64,000 nt of DNA from Desulfobacillus sp041396245 (GTDB taxonomy: Bacteria; Pseudomonadota; Gammaproteobacteria; Burkholderiales; Rhodocyclaceae). The notes beneath the pieces are model-generated. The model did no database searches. It had not been told where the DNA came from and was given only the letters and a program-made list of their open reading frames with translations. The stretch spans positions 1 to 64,000 of the forward strand of contig JAWKYW010000015.1 of the NCBI GenBank assembly GCA_041396245.1, in the 5' to 3' direction. The translations under genes were made by a program, and so were the position numbers. This document shows, piece after piece, positions 8,861-18,084 of this stretch (within the stretch, counting starts at the first letter, position 1; each line of letters begins with the position of its first letter).

Positions 8861-10678
8861 ATGCGACGCAATACGATCATTCTGTGCCTGGCCCTGCTCC
8901 CGCCCATGGCATCGGCGCAAGTCAGGACGCTTGAGGCCACGGTCCAGAAAGCCGTCCTGTCCAACCCGGAAGTCCTGCAGCGCTGGCATGCCTACAAGTC
9001 CGCCCAGGGCGAGCGCGACGCCGCCTTCGGCGGCTACCTGCCCCGCCTCGACCTCTCCGTCAGCAGGGGGCGCGACCACCGCGACGATCCCCTCCTGAAA
9101 AAGGACTATACGCGCAGCGCGACGACGCTCACCCTGACGCAGATGCTATACGACGGGTTCGCCACGCGCAATGAAGTGAAGCGCTTCGACCATGCCCTCC
9201 TGGTCCGCCTGTTCGAGCTGCAGGACGCCTCGGAAACCGCCGCGCAGGAAGCGGCGCGCGCCTACATCGACGTCCAGCGCTACCGCAAGCTGGTCGAACT
9301 GGCCGAGGAGAACTACGTTCGCCATCGCTCCGTCTTCGAACAGATCCAGAAAAAGGTGCAGGCCGGCGTCGGCCGCCGCGTCGACCTCGAACAGGCCGCC
9401 GGCCGGCTGGCACTGGCCGAGGCCAACCTGCTCACCGAGACCAGCAACCTGCACGACGTCAGCGCCCGCTACATGCGCGTGGTCGGCGAGCAGCCCCCCA
9501 GGGAGATGGCGCCCGTCTCCAACCTGGACCGCGGCATGCCGAAGGACATGGCCGAGGCGCTGGCCGCCGCCCAGCGCGGCAACCCGGCACTGCTCGCCTC
9601 GGTCGAGAACGTCCGTTCCGCCTACTCCGCCGCCCGCGTGCGGGATGCCGCCTACCAGCCCCGCCTCGACCTGCGGCTCAAGCGCGAGCGCGGCCACGAC
9701 CTCAACGGCTACAGCGGCCAGCACGAATCCAGCAGCGCCGAAGTCGTGCTGAGCTGGAATCTCTTCAACGGCCTGTCCGACCTGGGCCGCTCGCGCCAGT
9801 ACGCCGAACAACACAACGTCGCCCGCGACGTCCGCGACAAGACCTGCCGCGACATCCGCCAGAACGTCGCCGTCGCCTTCAACGACACGCGCAAGCTGAC
9901 CGAACAACTGGGTTACCTCGACCAGCACCAGCTCTCGATCGAAAAGGCGCGCGACGCCTACCGCAAGCAGTTCGACATCGGCCAGCGCACCCTGCTCGAC
10001 CTGCTCGACAGCGAGAACGAGCTGTTCCAGGCCCGGCGTGCCTATGGCAACGCCGAACACGACCTGGCCATCGCCTACATGCGCACCCACGCCGGCCTGG
10101 GCACGCTGCTGGCCACCCTCGGCGTCTCGAAAGCCGGCGACCCGGCCCCGGCGGCACCCGAACTCTGGGCGGCCGGCGAAGAAGCCCCGGAGAACTGCCC
10201 GCCGGACAATCCGCAGCTCTATGTCGCCGACAAGGAGGCGCTCGACGCCCGCGCCCAGGAAATGCTCAAGGAACTCGCGCCCCCTCCCGCCGCGCCTGCT
10301 GCGCCGGCCTCTCCGGCACCCGCGGTCTCGGCCGAGCGCGCCGTCGCCGAGGCCCTCAAGGCCTGGTCGCTCGCCTGGTCGGGCCGCAATGTGCAGGCCT
10401 ATCTCGACGCCTATGCCCCGACCTTCTCTCCCGCCGACGGCGGCACGCGGGAGGCCTGGGCGGCCAAACGGAAGAATGCGCTCGCCCGCGCCGGGGACAT
10501 CTCCCTCGACATCCGCGACATCAGGCTCGCGGTCAGGGATGGCCAGCACGCCAGCACCGTCTTCAGGCAGGCCTACCGCTCCGCGCAATTCAAGGACGTC
10601 GTGCAGAAGACCCTGGAATGGGAACAACGCGACGGCCGCTGGCTGATCGTCAGGGAAACCGCCGAAGCACTTGAATAA
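8861..10678 (+). CDS. TolC-family outer membrane channel with C-terminal NTF2-like domain
   Basis: The 605-residue protein starts with a clear signal peptide (cleaved after ASA, about residue 20) and contains the two repeated TolC efflux-protein domains to about residue 430. Next to lapD/lapG and an RTX adhesin, it is the likely outer membrane exit (LapE role) of the type I secretion machine; the ABC and adaptor genes are not in the window. It is about 150 residues longer than a plain TolC. An alanine/proline linker at about 465-490 leads to an NTF2-like domain (AWSLAWSGRNVQAYL...YAPTF, ending EWEQRDGRWLIVRE) like the one found in Cds6-type proteins. Start: ATG preceded closely by ACGAGG. Confidence 0.85.
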   Translation: MRRNTIILCLALLPPMASAQVRTLEATVQKAVLSNPEVLQRWHAYKSAQGERDAAFGGYLPRLDLSVSRGRDHRDDPLLKKDYTRSATTLTLTQMLYDGFATRNEVKRFDHALLVRLFELQDASETAAQEAARAYIDVQRYRKLVELAEENYVRHRSVFEQIQKKVQAGVGRRVDLEQAAGRLALAEANLLTETSNLHDVSARYMRVVGEQPPREMAPVSNLDRGMPKDMAEALAAAQRGNPALLASVENVRSAYSAARVRDAAYQPRLDLRLKRERGHDLNGYSGQHESSSAEVVLSWNLFNGLSDLGRSRQYAEQHNVARDVRDKTCRDIRQNVAVAFNDTRKLTEQLGYLDQHQLSIEKARDAYRKQFDIGQRTLLDLLDSENELFQARRAYGNAEHDLAIAYMRTHAGLGTLLATLGVSKAGDPAPAAPELWAAGEEAPENCPPDNPQLYVADKEALDARAQEMLKELAPPPAAPAAPASPAPAVSAERAVAEALKAWSLAWSGRNVQAYLDAYAPTFSPADGGTREAWAAKRKNALARAGDISLDIRDIRLAVRDGQHASTVFRQAYRSAQFKDVVQKTLEWEQRDGRWLIVRETAEALE

Positions 10679-10698
10679 GCGGTCGGGAAAAACAAAAA

Positions 10699-10721
10699 GC
10701 CGGTCAGGATGACCGGCTTTT
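10699..10721 (-). terminator. Rho-independent terminator of the tRNA-Ser gene
   Basis: A perfect 8-base-pair stem (GCCGGTCA/TGACCGGC) with loop GGA. Read on the minus strand it is followed by TTTTTGTTTTT, fitting the end of the tRNA transcript. On the plus strand it is followed by TTTT and could also end the TolC-like transcript. Confidence 0.8.
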
Positions 10722-10730
10722 GCTTGGAGC

Positions 10731-10821
<91 letters not shown>

Positions 10822-10899
10822 GGAGGCGCGCATTCTACACCAAACCCCCATCGACGTGAGGCGGGGGATCGCGATTCCCCTCCTCTGCCAAGGGGCCGC

Positions 10900-12270
10900 A
10901 TGCGTTCGCTGTTCGCCGCATTCCTGCTTTCCCTCCTCGCCGCCTGCGGCGAGTCGCCGCCGCCCCACGGCGATCTGGGCCGGCTGGTCGTCGCCACGCG
11001 CGAAGGGCCGGCCACCTATCAGGTCGACGGCAGCGGCGCGGCGTCCGGTTTCGAGCACGATCTGGTCGTGCTTTTCGCCAGGGAGCTGGGCGTCGAGGCC
11101 CGCTTTCTCCCGGTGCCGGACCATGCCGCCATCCTCGCCGCGCTGGCCGACGGGCGCGCCCACTTCGCCGCCGCCGCCCTGACGCCACAGGCCGGCGACG
11201 GCCTGCGCTACAGCCGCCCGATCCGGGAATTGCGTCAGCTGCTGGTCCAGCACGAAGAGACGCTTCCGCTCAAGGACGCCGCCGATCTCGCCGGCCGCAC
11301 CGTGACGGCGCTCGCCGGCTCGCCGCAGATCGAGGCGCTGGCGCAGCTGCGGCCCCGGCCGCCGGACCTGCGGGTGGTCGAGCTGGAAGACACCGGCGAG
11401 ATGGCTCTGCTGGCGCGCGTCAGCGCACGCAGGGACATGCTGGCCGCGGTCGATTCGGCCCACTTCGAAATCGGCGCGAATTTCTTTCCCGGCCTGGAAG
11501 TGGCGCTCGAACTGCCCGGCCGCCGCCCCCTGGTCTGGGCCTTTCCGCAGGGCGGAGAAGACGCCCTGTTCCAGCGCGCCGAAACCTTCATCGAACGCAT
11601 CCGGCGGGACGGCACGCTGGCGCGGCTGATCGATCGCTACTTCGGCCACGTGCGCCGGCTCGACCCGAACGACGTCGCGCGCTTTCTCGAAAGGACCCGC
11701 ACGGTCCTGCCGCGTTACCGGCGGCATTTCATCGAGGCGCAGCGCCTCCATGGCCTCGACTGGCGCCTGGTCGCCGCGCTGGCCTACCAGGAATCGCACT
11801 GGGACCCGCTCGCGACCTCCTGGACCAACGTGCGCGGCATGATGATGCTGACCGAGGAAACCGCCGACCGCCTGCGCGTCACCGACCGTCTCGACGCGCA
11901 CCAGAGCATCCTCGCCGGCGCGCGCTACCTGGTCGAATTGAAGGCGCAATTGCCGCCGCAAGTGGCGGAACCGGACCGCACGTGGCTGGCCATCGCCGCC
12001 TACAACCTCGGCATGGGCCACATGAACGGCGCGCGTTTCATCGCCACGCTGGTCAAGCGCGATCCGAACTCCTGGTACGAGATGAAGCGGGTGCTGCCGC
12101 TGCTGGCGCAGCCGGAGTACTACGCGCGCCTGAAGAGCGGCGCCGCGCGCGGCGGCGAGGCCGTCATCATGACGGAGAACGTGCGCACCTTCTACGACAT
12201 CCTGCGCCGCTACGAGAAACCGGCGGTCAGCCCTCGGGCCTTCCGGCCGGCGACGGGCCGCGCCCCGTAG
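10900..12270 (+). CDS. mltF: Membrane-bound lytic murein transglycosylase F
   Basis: The 456-residue lipoprotein has a signal ending LAAC (lipobox cysteine at about 16), then a periplasmic solute-binding-type domain (about 28-265), then a lytic transglycosylase domain. The SLT motif AYQESHW carries the catalytic glutamate at about 298, and AAYNLGMGH follows. This two-domain order is that of MltF, which cleaves peptidoglycan with formation of 1,6-anhydromuramyl ends at the outer membrane. It is somewhat shorter than the Escherichia coli protein (about 518). Start ATG follows AAGGGG at good spacing. It diverges from tRNA-Ser and converges on serS. Confidence 0.93.
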   Translation: MRSLFAAFLLSLLAACGESPPPHGDLGRLVVATREGPATYQVDGSGAASGFEHDLVVLFARELGVEARFLPVPDHAAILAALADGRAHFAAAALTPQAGDGLRYSRPIRELRQLLVQHEETLPLKDAADLAGRTVTALAGSPQIEALAQLRPRPPDLRVVELEDTGEMALLARVSARRDMLAAVDSAHFEIGANFFPGLEVALELPGRRPLVWAFPQGGEDALFQRAETFIERIRRDGTLARLIDRYFGHVRRLDPNDVARFLERTRTVLPRYRRHFIEAQRLHGLDWRLVAALAYQESHWDPLATSWTNVRGMMMLTEETADRLRVTDRLDAHQSILAGARYLVELKAQLPPQVAEPDRTWLAIAAYNLGMGHMNGARFIATLVKRDPNSWYEMKRVLPLLAQPEYYARLKSGAARGGEAVIMTENVRTFYDILRRYEKPAVSPRAFRPATGRAP

Positions 12271-12330
12271 GAAGTACCCTTGGGGTGCCGCTAGCCGGCT
12301 GCATCCTGGCAATCGGAGCGAAGCGAACTA

Positions 12331-12374
12331 CCGTCACCCCCTTCCGGGGGAAGGGGGCTGGGGGGAAGGTCGTT
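12331..12374. repeat. GC-rich palindromic repeat, copy A
   Basis: CCCCCTTCC-GGGG-GAAGGGGG flanked by CGTCA and AAGGTCGTT, located between convergent mltF and serS and touching the serS stop. A near copy lies at 20018-20065 inside smr. Possibly it acts as a bidirectional terminator. Confidence 0.65.
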
Positions 12375-13644
12375 ACTTCCGGATCGACGCCAGGCCGCCC
12401 ATGTAGGGTCGCAGCGCGACCGGCACGTCGATGCTGCCGTCGGCGCGCTGGTAATTCTCGAGCACCGCCACCAGGGCGCGGCCGACGGCCAGACCCGAGC
12501 CGTTCAGCGTGTGCACCAGTTCCGGTTTGCCCTTTTCATTGCGGAAGCGCGCCTGCATGCGCCGCGCCTGGAAGGCCTCGAAATTGCTGCAGGAGGAAAT
12601 CTCGCGGTAGGCGCCCTGCCCGGGCAGCCAGACTTCGAGATCGTAGGTCTTGGCGGCGGAAAAGCCCATGTCGCCGGTACACAGTGCGACGCGGCGGTAG
12701 GGCAGTTCCAGCTTCTCGAGGATCGTCTCGGCGTGGCGTGTCAGCTCTTCCAGCGCGTCCCAGGCGTGTTCCGGCTTCTCGATGCGCACCAGCTCCACCT
12801 TGTCGAACTGGTGCTGGCGGATCATGCCGCGCGTGTCCTTGCCGTAGGTGCCGGCCTCGCGGCGGAAGCACGGCGTGTGGCAGACGAACTTGAGCGGCAT
12901 CTGCGCCGGGTCGACGATGGTGTCGCGCACGAGGTTGGTCACCGGCACTTCCGCCGTCGGGATGAGGAACAGGCCGTCGCGCTGTATGTCGAACTGGTCA
13001 TCCGCGAACTTGGGAAACTGGCCGGTGCCGAACATGCTGTTGGCGTTGACCAGGTAAGGCGCATACACCTCCGTGTAGCCGTGTTCCCGGGTGTGGGTGT
13101 CGAGCATCAGTTGAATCAGCGCCCGGTGCAGCCGCGCCACCCCGCCCGTCATGACGACGAAGCGCGCCGCGCTGATCCTGGTTGCGGTCTCGAAATCCAT
13201 GCCGCCGAGCGCCTCGCCGAGATCGACGTGGTCCTTGACGGTGAAATCGAAGTCGCGCGGCGTGCCCCAGCGCCTGACTTCCACGTTGTCCGCCTCGGAT
13301 TTGCCCTCGGGCACGCTCTCGTGCGGCAGGTTGGGGATGACCGAGACGAAGGCGTTGATGCGGTTGAGCAGTTCGGCGAGCTTCTCTTCGTTGGCCTTCA
13401 GCTCGTCGCCGAGGCCGGCGACTTCCTGCATGACGGCGGCGGAGTCCTCGCCCTTCGCCTTGAGCTGGCCGATGGTCTTCGACAGCGCGTTGCGCTTCGC
13501 CTGCAGGTCCTGGGTGCGCACCTGCAGGCCCTTGCGCTCGTCCTCCAGCGACTGGAAGGCGGTCACGTCGAAGGCGGCGCCGCGCGCGGCGAGACGGGCG
13601 GCCACTTCGGCCGGCTGGCTGCGCAGGAGTTGTATGTCGAGCAT
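12373..13644 (-). CDS. serS: Seryl-tRNA synthetase
   Basis: The 423-residue class II synthetase has the N-terminal helical hairpin (about 30-105) that clamps the long variable arm of tRNA-Ser, then the catalytic domain. Recognisable are VEVRRWGTPRDFDF, motif 2 (CFRREAGTYGKDTRG) and motif 3 (NGSGLAVGRALVAVLENYQ). It charges tRNA-Ser with serine and supplies the precursor for selenocysteine where that is used. Length is typical. It is followed on the same strand by no close partner; rarA, lolA and ftsK lie upstream on that strand. Confidence 0.98.
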   Translation of the reverse strand: MLDIQLLRSQPAEVAARLAARGAAFDVTAFQSLEDERKGLQVRTQDLQAKRNALSKTIGQLKAKGEDSAAVMQEVAGLGDELKANEEKLAELLNRINAFVSVIPNLPHESVPEGKSEADNVEVRRWGTPRDFDFTVKDHVDLGEALGGMDFETATRISAARFVVMTGGVARLHRALIQLMLDTHTREHGYTEVYAPYLVNANSMFGTGQFPKFADDQFDIQRDGLFLIPTAEVPVTNLVRDTIVDPAQMPLKFVCHTPCFRREAGTYGKDTRGMIRQHQFDKVELVRIEKPEHAWDALEELTRHAETILEKLELPYRRVALCTGDMGFSAAKTYDLEVWLPGQGAYREISSCSNFEAFQARRMQARFRNEKGKPELVHTLNGSGLAVGRALVAVLENYQRADGSIDVPVALRPYMGGLASIRK

Positions 13645-13676
13645 GTTTATTCAGCCTCGTTGTGTAGTGCCTGCCG

Positions 13677-13756
13677 GATGTAGGTCGGCCTTCAGGCCGA
13701 TGACCGAAGGCAATCCCTGTGGGACGCCGCCCAATTCGGGCTGAAGCCCGACCTAC
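13677..13756. repeat. Dispersed palindromic spacer repeat
   Basis: Outer arms GTAGGTCGG...GCCCGACCTAC flank a centre TGACCGAAGGCAATCC-CTGTGGGACGCCGC. The centre recurs in altered form at 24166-24203, and the GTCGGGCTGAAG part recurs near 43808. It fills the serS-rarA gap and overlaps the end of rarA by a few bases. Confidence 0.6.
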
Positions 13757-15063
13757 TTCTTGCCGGCCTTGCGGTCGAGCGCGCGCAGGTGGGCGAGCTT
13801 CTCCGCGATCTGCGCTTCGAGGCCGCGGCCGGTGGGCCGGTACCAGCTCACCTTCGGCATGCCCTCGGGCAGGTAATCCTCCCCGGCCGCATAGGCCTCC
13901 GGCTCGTCGTGGGCGTAGCGGTATTCGCGGCCGTAGCCCAGCTCCTTCATCAGCTTCGTCGGTGCGTTGCGCAGGTGCACCGGCACCTCGCGCGAGCCGT
14001 CGCCGGCGACGAATTTGCGCGCCGAATTATACGCGACATACACCGCGTTCGATTTGGCGGCGCAGGCCATGAAGATGACCGCTTCGGCCAGCGCCAGCTC
14101 GCCCTCCGGCGAGCCCAGCCGTTCGTAGGTCTCGATGGCGTTCAGGGCGATCTGCAGCGCACGCGGGTCGGCCAGGCCGATGTCCTCCGTCGCCATGCGG
14201 ACGATGCGACGGCCGAGGTAGCGCGGATCGGCGCCGCCGTCGAGCATGCGCACGAACCAGTAGAGCGCGGCGTCCGGGTCCGAGCCGCGCACCGACTTGT
14301 GCAGGGCCGAGATCTGGTCGTAGAAGGCCTCGCCGCCCTTGTCGAAGCGGCGCAGGTTCCTCGCCAGCGCGCCCTGGAGAAAGTCAGCGTCCACGACGCG
14401 GCGCGCCGAAGTCGCCGCCGCGGTGTTGAGGATCTCCAGCGCGTTGAGCAGGCGCCGCGCGTCGCCGTCGGCGAGGCCGACCAGGCGCGCCTTCGCCGCC
14501 GACTCGAATTCCAGGTCGGGAAAGGCCTCGGCGCGGGCGCGTTCGAAGAGCCGCCCGAGCTCTTCCTCGTTCAGGCTCTTCAGCACGTACACCGCCGCGC
14601 GCGAGAGCAGCGCGCCGTTGACCTCGAAGGAAGGGTTCTCGGTGGTGGCGCCGATGAAGGTGATCAGGCCCTGCTCGACATAGGGCAGGAAGGCATCCTG
14701 CTGCGCCTTGTTGAAGCGGTGCACCTCGTCCACGAAGAGGAGGGTGTGGCGGCCGTTGCTCGCCAGCGTCAGCTCGGCGCGGCTCACCGCCTCGCGGATG
14801 TCCTTGACGCCGGAGAACACCGCCGAGAGCGCGATGAACTCGGCGTCGAAGGCCTCCGCCATGAGGCGCGCCAGCGTCGTCTTGCCGACGCCGGGCGGGC
14901 CCCACAGGATCATGGAGTGCGGCGTCTTCGACTCGAAGGCCAGGCGCAGGGGCTTGCCCGGCCCGAGCAGGTCGGCCTGGCCGACCACCTCGTCGAGCGT
15001 GCGCGGGCGCATCAGCTCGGCCAGCGGGGCATGCGGCTTGGCCGTGAAGAGATCCGAGCTCAT
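13753..15063 (-). CDS. rarA: Replication-associated recombination protein A (MgsA/RarA AAA+ ATPase)
   Basis: The 436-residue AAA+ protein has Walker A GPPGVGKTTL (about 55), Walker B LLFVDEVHRF with the family's DEVH, and the C-terminal tetramerisation domain with the motif HLRNAPTKLMKELGYG. RarA acts at stalled replication forks with single-strand binding protein. It starts 7 bases after lolA ends, so lolA-rarA is probably co-transcribed, an arrangement common in proteobacteria (ftsK-lolA-rarA-serS). Length is normal and nothing is missing. Confidence 0.96.
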   Translation of the reverse strand: MSSDLFTAKPHAPLAELMRPRTLDEVVGQADLLGPGKPLRLAFESKTPHSMILWGPPGVGKTTLARLMAEAFDAEFIALSAVFSGVKDIREAVSRAELTLASNGRHTLLFVDEVHRFNKAQQDAFLPYVEQGLITFIGATTENPSFEVNGALLSRAAVYVLKSLNEEELGRLFERARAEAFPDLEFESAAKARLVGLADGDARRLLNALEILNTAAATSARRVVDADFLQGALARNLRRFDKGGEAFYDQISALHKSVRGSDPDAALYWFVRMLDGGADPRYLGRRIVRMATEDIGLADPRALQIALNAIETYERLGSPEGELALAEAVIFMACAAKSNAVYVAYNSARKFVAGDGSREVPVHLRNAPTKLMKELGYGREYRYAHDEPEAYAAGEDYLPEGMPKVSWYRPTGRGLEAQIAEKLAHLRALDRKAGKK

Positions 15064-15070
15064 GCGAGCC

Positions 15071-15754
15071 CTACTCGCCGAGGACGTCGGCGCCCTCGGG
15101 CGGCGTGAAGCGGAACAGGGCGGCGGGCAATGGCGGATTGCGCTCGAACCGCTCGAAGGCGATGGTCGTCACCTGGCCGAAGCTGTCGGTGATCTCCATC
15201 GCCCGCAGGGCGTCGCCGGCGAAACCGATGCGCAGGAACAGGAAGCCGGCATCCTGGTTCTTCGGCAGGGCATCGACCCACTCGATGCCGTCGCGGGTGT
15301 CGCCCTCCTTGAGGTCGAAGTTCGTCTCCAGCGCGTTGTCGCCGGCGAGCAGCGCGGCCGGGCTCGAGCCCAGCGCGGCGGCCAGCTTCTTGACGCTGAC
15401 CTGGTTGAGGTCGCGGTCGTACACCCACAGCCGCTCGCCGTCACCGACGATGAGCTGGTAGTAGGGCGTGTCGTAGGTCCAGCGAAACTTGCCGGGGCGC
15501 GAGAACATCATCAGGCCGGCCGCATTCTGCGGCTTGCGGCCGCTCTTCGAGGCCACCGTCTGGACGAACGCCGCCTTGCCGCTCTGCGTCCCCTCGACGA
15601 AGACCTTCAGCTTGTCGAGGGCAGCAGCTTCCGCAGAGCCTGCAGAAACCGCATTCAACGCAAAGAGCGCAAAGGCCGCAAAGATTCCTGAAGCATTCCT
15701 TTGCGATCTTTGCGTCTTCGCGTCCTTTGCGTCTAAAGCGGTTTGGCCTCTCAT
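15071..15754 (-). CDS. lolA: Outer-membrane lipoprotein carrier protein LolA
   Basis: The 227-residue protein carries lipoproteins across the periplasm from LolCDE to LolB. The mature part is a standard LolA fold (RPGKFRWTYDTPYYQLIVGDGERLWVYDRDL). ATG at 15754 shares its A with the ftsK stop codon (TGATG), pointing to translational coupling. The first 40 residues are odd: codons about 4-36 lie inside a palindromic repeat made of CTTTGCG/CGCAAAG units, and the repeat encodes the hydrophobic core of the signal peptide (GIFAAFALFALNAVSAGSAEA). No later in-frame Met could start a secreted protein, so the repeat-derived signal is probably used. Confidence 0.93.
   Translation of the reverse strand: MRGQTALDAKDAKTQRSQRNASGIFAAFALFALNAVSAGSAEAAALDKLKVFVEGTQSGKAAFVQTVASKSGRKPQNAAGLMMFSRPGKFRWTYDTPYYQLIVGDGERLWVYDRDLNQVSVKKLAAALGSSPAALLAGDNALETNFDLKEGDTRDGIEWVDALPKNQDAGFLFLRIGFAGDALRAMEITDSFGQVTTIAFERFERNPPLPAALFRFTPPEGADVLGE
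15647..15744. repeat. CTTTGCG-type palindromic repeat inside lolA
   Basis: The ends are AAACCGC and GCGGTTT. Between them are CGCAAAG units on one side and CTTTGCG units on the other, giving a long imperfect hairpin. Similar CGCAAAG/CTTTGCG repeats are common in bacterial spacers; here it is within the coding sequence for the signal peptide. Confidence 0.75.
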
Positions 15755-18084
15755 CACCCCTCCCGCGCCGGCACGACTACTTCGCGGTTGCCGTTGGCGC
15801 CCATCGGCGTGACCAGGCCGGAGCGCTCCATCTGCTCGATCAGGCGCGCGGCGCGGTTGTAGCCGATGCGCAGGTGCCGCTGCACCAGCGAGATGGAGGG
15901 GCGGCGCGTCTTCAGCACCACCTCGACCGCCTGGTCGTAGAGCGGATCGGCTTCGCCCGCCGGCCCGCCCTCGCCGGCCGCGCCCTCCTCGCCCTCGCCG
16001 CCCGGCGCGTCGAGAATGCCGTCGACATAGTCCGGCGCGCCGGCCTGCTTGAGATAGTCGACCACCGCGTGGACCTCGCTGTCGGCGACGAAGGCGCCGT
16101 GCACGCGCACCGGAAAGCCGGTGCCCGGCGGCAGGTAGAGCATGTCGCCCTGGCCGAGCAGGGCCTCGGCACCCATCTGGTCGAGGATGGTGCGCGAATC
16201 GATCTTGCTCGAGACCTGGAAGGAAATCCGCGTCGGGATGTTGGCCTTGATGAGGCCGGTGATGACGTCCACCGACGGCCGCTGCGTCGCCAGGATCAGG
16301 TGGATGCCGGCGGCGCGCGCCTTCTGCGCCAGCCGTGCAATGAGTTCCTCGACCTTCTTGCCGACCACCATCATCAGGTCGGCCAGTTCGTCGATGATCA
16401 CCACCACGTGGGGCAGCGCCGCCAGCGGCTCGGGATTCTCCGGCGTGAGCGAAAAGGGATTCGCGATCGGGGAACCGGCCTTGGCGGCCTCCTTGATCTT
16501 GCCGTTGAAGCCGGAGAGGTTCCTCACCCCGAGCGCCGACATGAGGCGGTAGCGGCGGTCCATCTCGGCAACGCACCAGTTCAGCGCGTTGGCGGCATGC
16601 TTCATGTCCGTCACCACCGGCGCCAGCAGGTGCGGAATGCCCTCGTAGATCGACAGTTCCAGCATCTTCGGGTCGACCAGGATCAAGCGAACGTCGGCCG
16701 GCTCCGACTTGTACACCAGCGACAGGATCATGGCATTGATGCCGACCGACTTGCCCGAGCCGGTGGTGCCGGCCACCAGCAGGTGCGGCATCCTGGCCAG
16801 GTCCACCACCACCGGCAGCCCGCCGATGTCCTTGCCCAGGGTCAGGGTCAGCGGCGAGTGCATGTCGTGGTAGGCCTTGGAGCCGAGGATCTCGGACAGG
16901 CGCACCGTCTGCCGCTTCGGGTTGGGCAGTTCCAGACCCATGCAGGACTTGCCGGGAATCGTCTCGACGACGCGCACGCTCACCACCGAGAGGGCGCGCG
17001 CCAGGTCCTTCACCAGGTTCACGATCTGCGCGCCCTTGACCCCGACCGCCGGTTCGATCTCGTAGCGGGTGATGACCGGGCCGGGATAGGCCGCCAGCAC
17101 CTTGACCTGCACGCCGAAGTCGGCGAGCTTGCGTTCGATCAGCCGCGAGGTGAACTCCAGCGTCTCGGCCGAGGGCGGCTCGACGTCGTCGGCCGGTTCC
17201 TCGAGCAGGTGCAGCGGCGGCAGGATGCCGCCGGGAATGTCGCGGAACAGCGGCGCCTGGCGCTCCTTCTCGCGCCGCGGCGACTTCGGGATGACGACCT
17301 CGGCCGGCTCGATGCGGATCGGCTCGGCGTGGAATTCCTCGAAGCGCTTGCGCTCGACTTCCACCTCGGCCTCGCGCCGCTCCGCCACCTCGCGGCCGAT
17401 GCGGCGGTCCTGCCAGCGCTGGTAGAGCCCGATGGCGCCGAACCAGAGGCCTTCCAGCAGCGTCCCGATGCGCTCGCTCAGCTTCAGCCAGGACAGCCCG
17501 GTGAAAATGGACAGGCCGGCGGCAAACAGGGCGATCAGCAGCAGGGTGCCGCCGGTGAAACCGAAGAACTGCGAGAACAGGCTGCCGACTTCCAGGCCGA
17601 GCATCCCGCCCGGTTCGATCGGCAGCGGCGTCTTCATGCTGTGGAAGCGCAGCGCCTCCAGGCCGCTGGAGGCCGCCAGCAGGACGACGAACCCGGTCAG
17701 GGCGATGAAGAACGGCCGCCGGTCGGCGTGGAAAAGGCCTTCCAGACGGCGATAGCCCCAGACCACGAGGAACAGCAGGAACAGCACCCACCACCAGGCG
17801 GAAAGGCCGAACAGGTAGAGCAGCAGGTCGGCCACCCAGGCGCCGAAGCGGCCGCCCGGATTGGCGATGCGCTCGACCTGGGCGGCATGCGACCAGCCGG
17901 GATCGGCCTTGCTGTAGCCGAAGAGGATCAGGCCGATGTAGAAGGCCACGACCCCGAGCACCAGCCAGCGCGCTTCCTGCAGAAGCGCAACGATCTTTTC
18001 CGGCAGGGGCTGGGGGGCGGTCTTTTCTTGCACGCTTGGCGTTGTTTGACGGGCGCGGGCCGGGCGGGCCGGACGATCACGCAT
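15754..18084 (-). CDS. ftsK: DNA translocase FtsK
   Basis: The 776-residue protein has four or five N-terminal membrane segments (about 40-190), a charged linker, and the motor: Walker A AGTTGSGKSVG, Walker B VVVIIDELADLM, and a C-terminal winged-helix gamma domain (RRPSISLVQRHLRIGYNRAARLIEQME) that reads KOPS sites. It pumps DNA at the septum and activates XerCD. The frame is open well past the true start; I chose ATG 18084 (MRDRPARP). Just before the gamma domain is an unusual glycine/glutamate-rich stretch (PGGEGEEGAAGEGG). The start codon is embedded in a perfect TATAAT, so the promoter must lie upstream or the start is later. Confidence 0.95.
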   Translation of the reverse strand: MRDRPARPARARQTTPSVQEKTAPQPLPEKIVALLQEARWLVLGVVAFYIGLILFGYSKADPGWSHAAQVERIANPGGRFGAWVADLLLYLFGLSAWWWVLFLLFLVVWGYRRLEGLFHADRRPFFIALTGFVVLLAASSGLEALRFHSMKTPLPIEPGGMLGLEVGSLFSQFFGFTGGTLLLIALFAAGLSIFTGLSWLKLSERIGTLLEGLWFGAIGLYQRWQDRRIGREVAERREAEVEVERKRFEEFHAEPIRIEPAEVVIPKSPRREKERQAPLFRDIPGGILPPLHLLEEPADDVEPPSAETLEFTSRLIERKLADFGVQVKVLAAYPGPVITRYEIEPAVGVKGAQIVNLVKDLARALSVVSVRVVETIPGKSCMGLELPNPKRQTVRLSEILGSKAYHDMHSPLTLTLGKDIGGLPVVVDLARMPHLLVAGTTGSGKSVGINAMILSLVYKSEPADVRLILVDPKMLELSIYEGIPHLLAPVVTDMKHAANALNWCVAEMDRRYRLMSALGVRNLSGFNGKIKEAAKAGSPIANPFSLTPENPEPLAALPHVVVIIDELADLMMVVGKKVEELIARLAQKARAAGIHLILATQRPSVDVITGLIKANIPTRISFQVSSKIDSRTILDQMGAEALLGQGDMLYLPPGTGFPVRVHGAFVADSEVHAVVDYLKQAGAPDYVDGILDAPGGEGEEGAAGEGGPAGEADPLYDQAVEVVLKTRRPSISLVQRHLRIGYNRAARLIEQMERSGLVTPMGANGNREVVVPAREG

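Noticed and set aside
13258..13281. Near match to the 24-base motif in serS
   Set aside because: It encodes VRRWGTPR, a conserved SerRS segment, so the resemblance follows from protein conservation; two core bases also differ.
14380..14403. Weak match to the 24-base motif in rarA (AAAGTCAG then diverged)
   Set aside because: Only the first eight bases and the last few agree, and it reads in a different frame (VVDADFLQ) within conserved protein sequence.
15071..17794. A 907-codon frame joining lolA to an antisense-like region of ftsK
   Set aside because: Only the last 227 codons are LolA. The rest is the ftsK sequence in a wrong frame.
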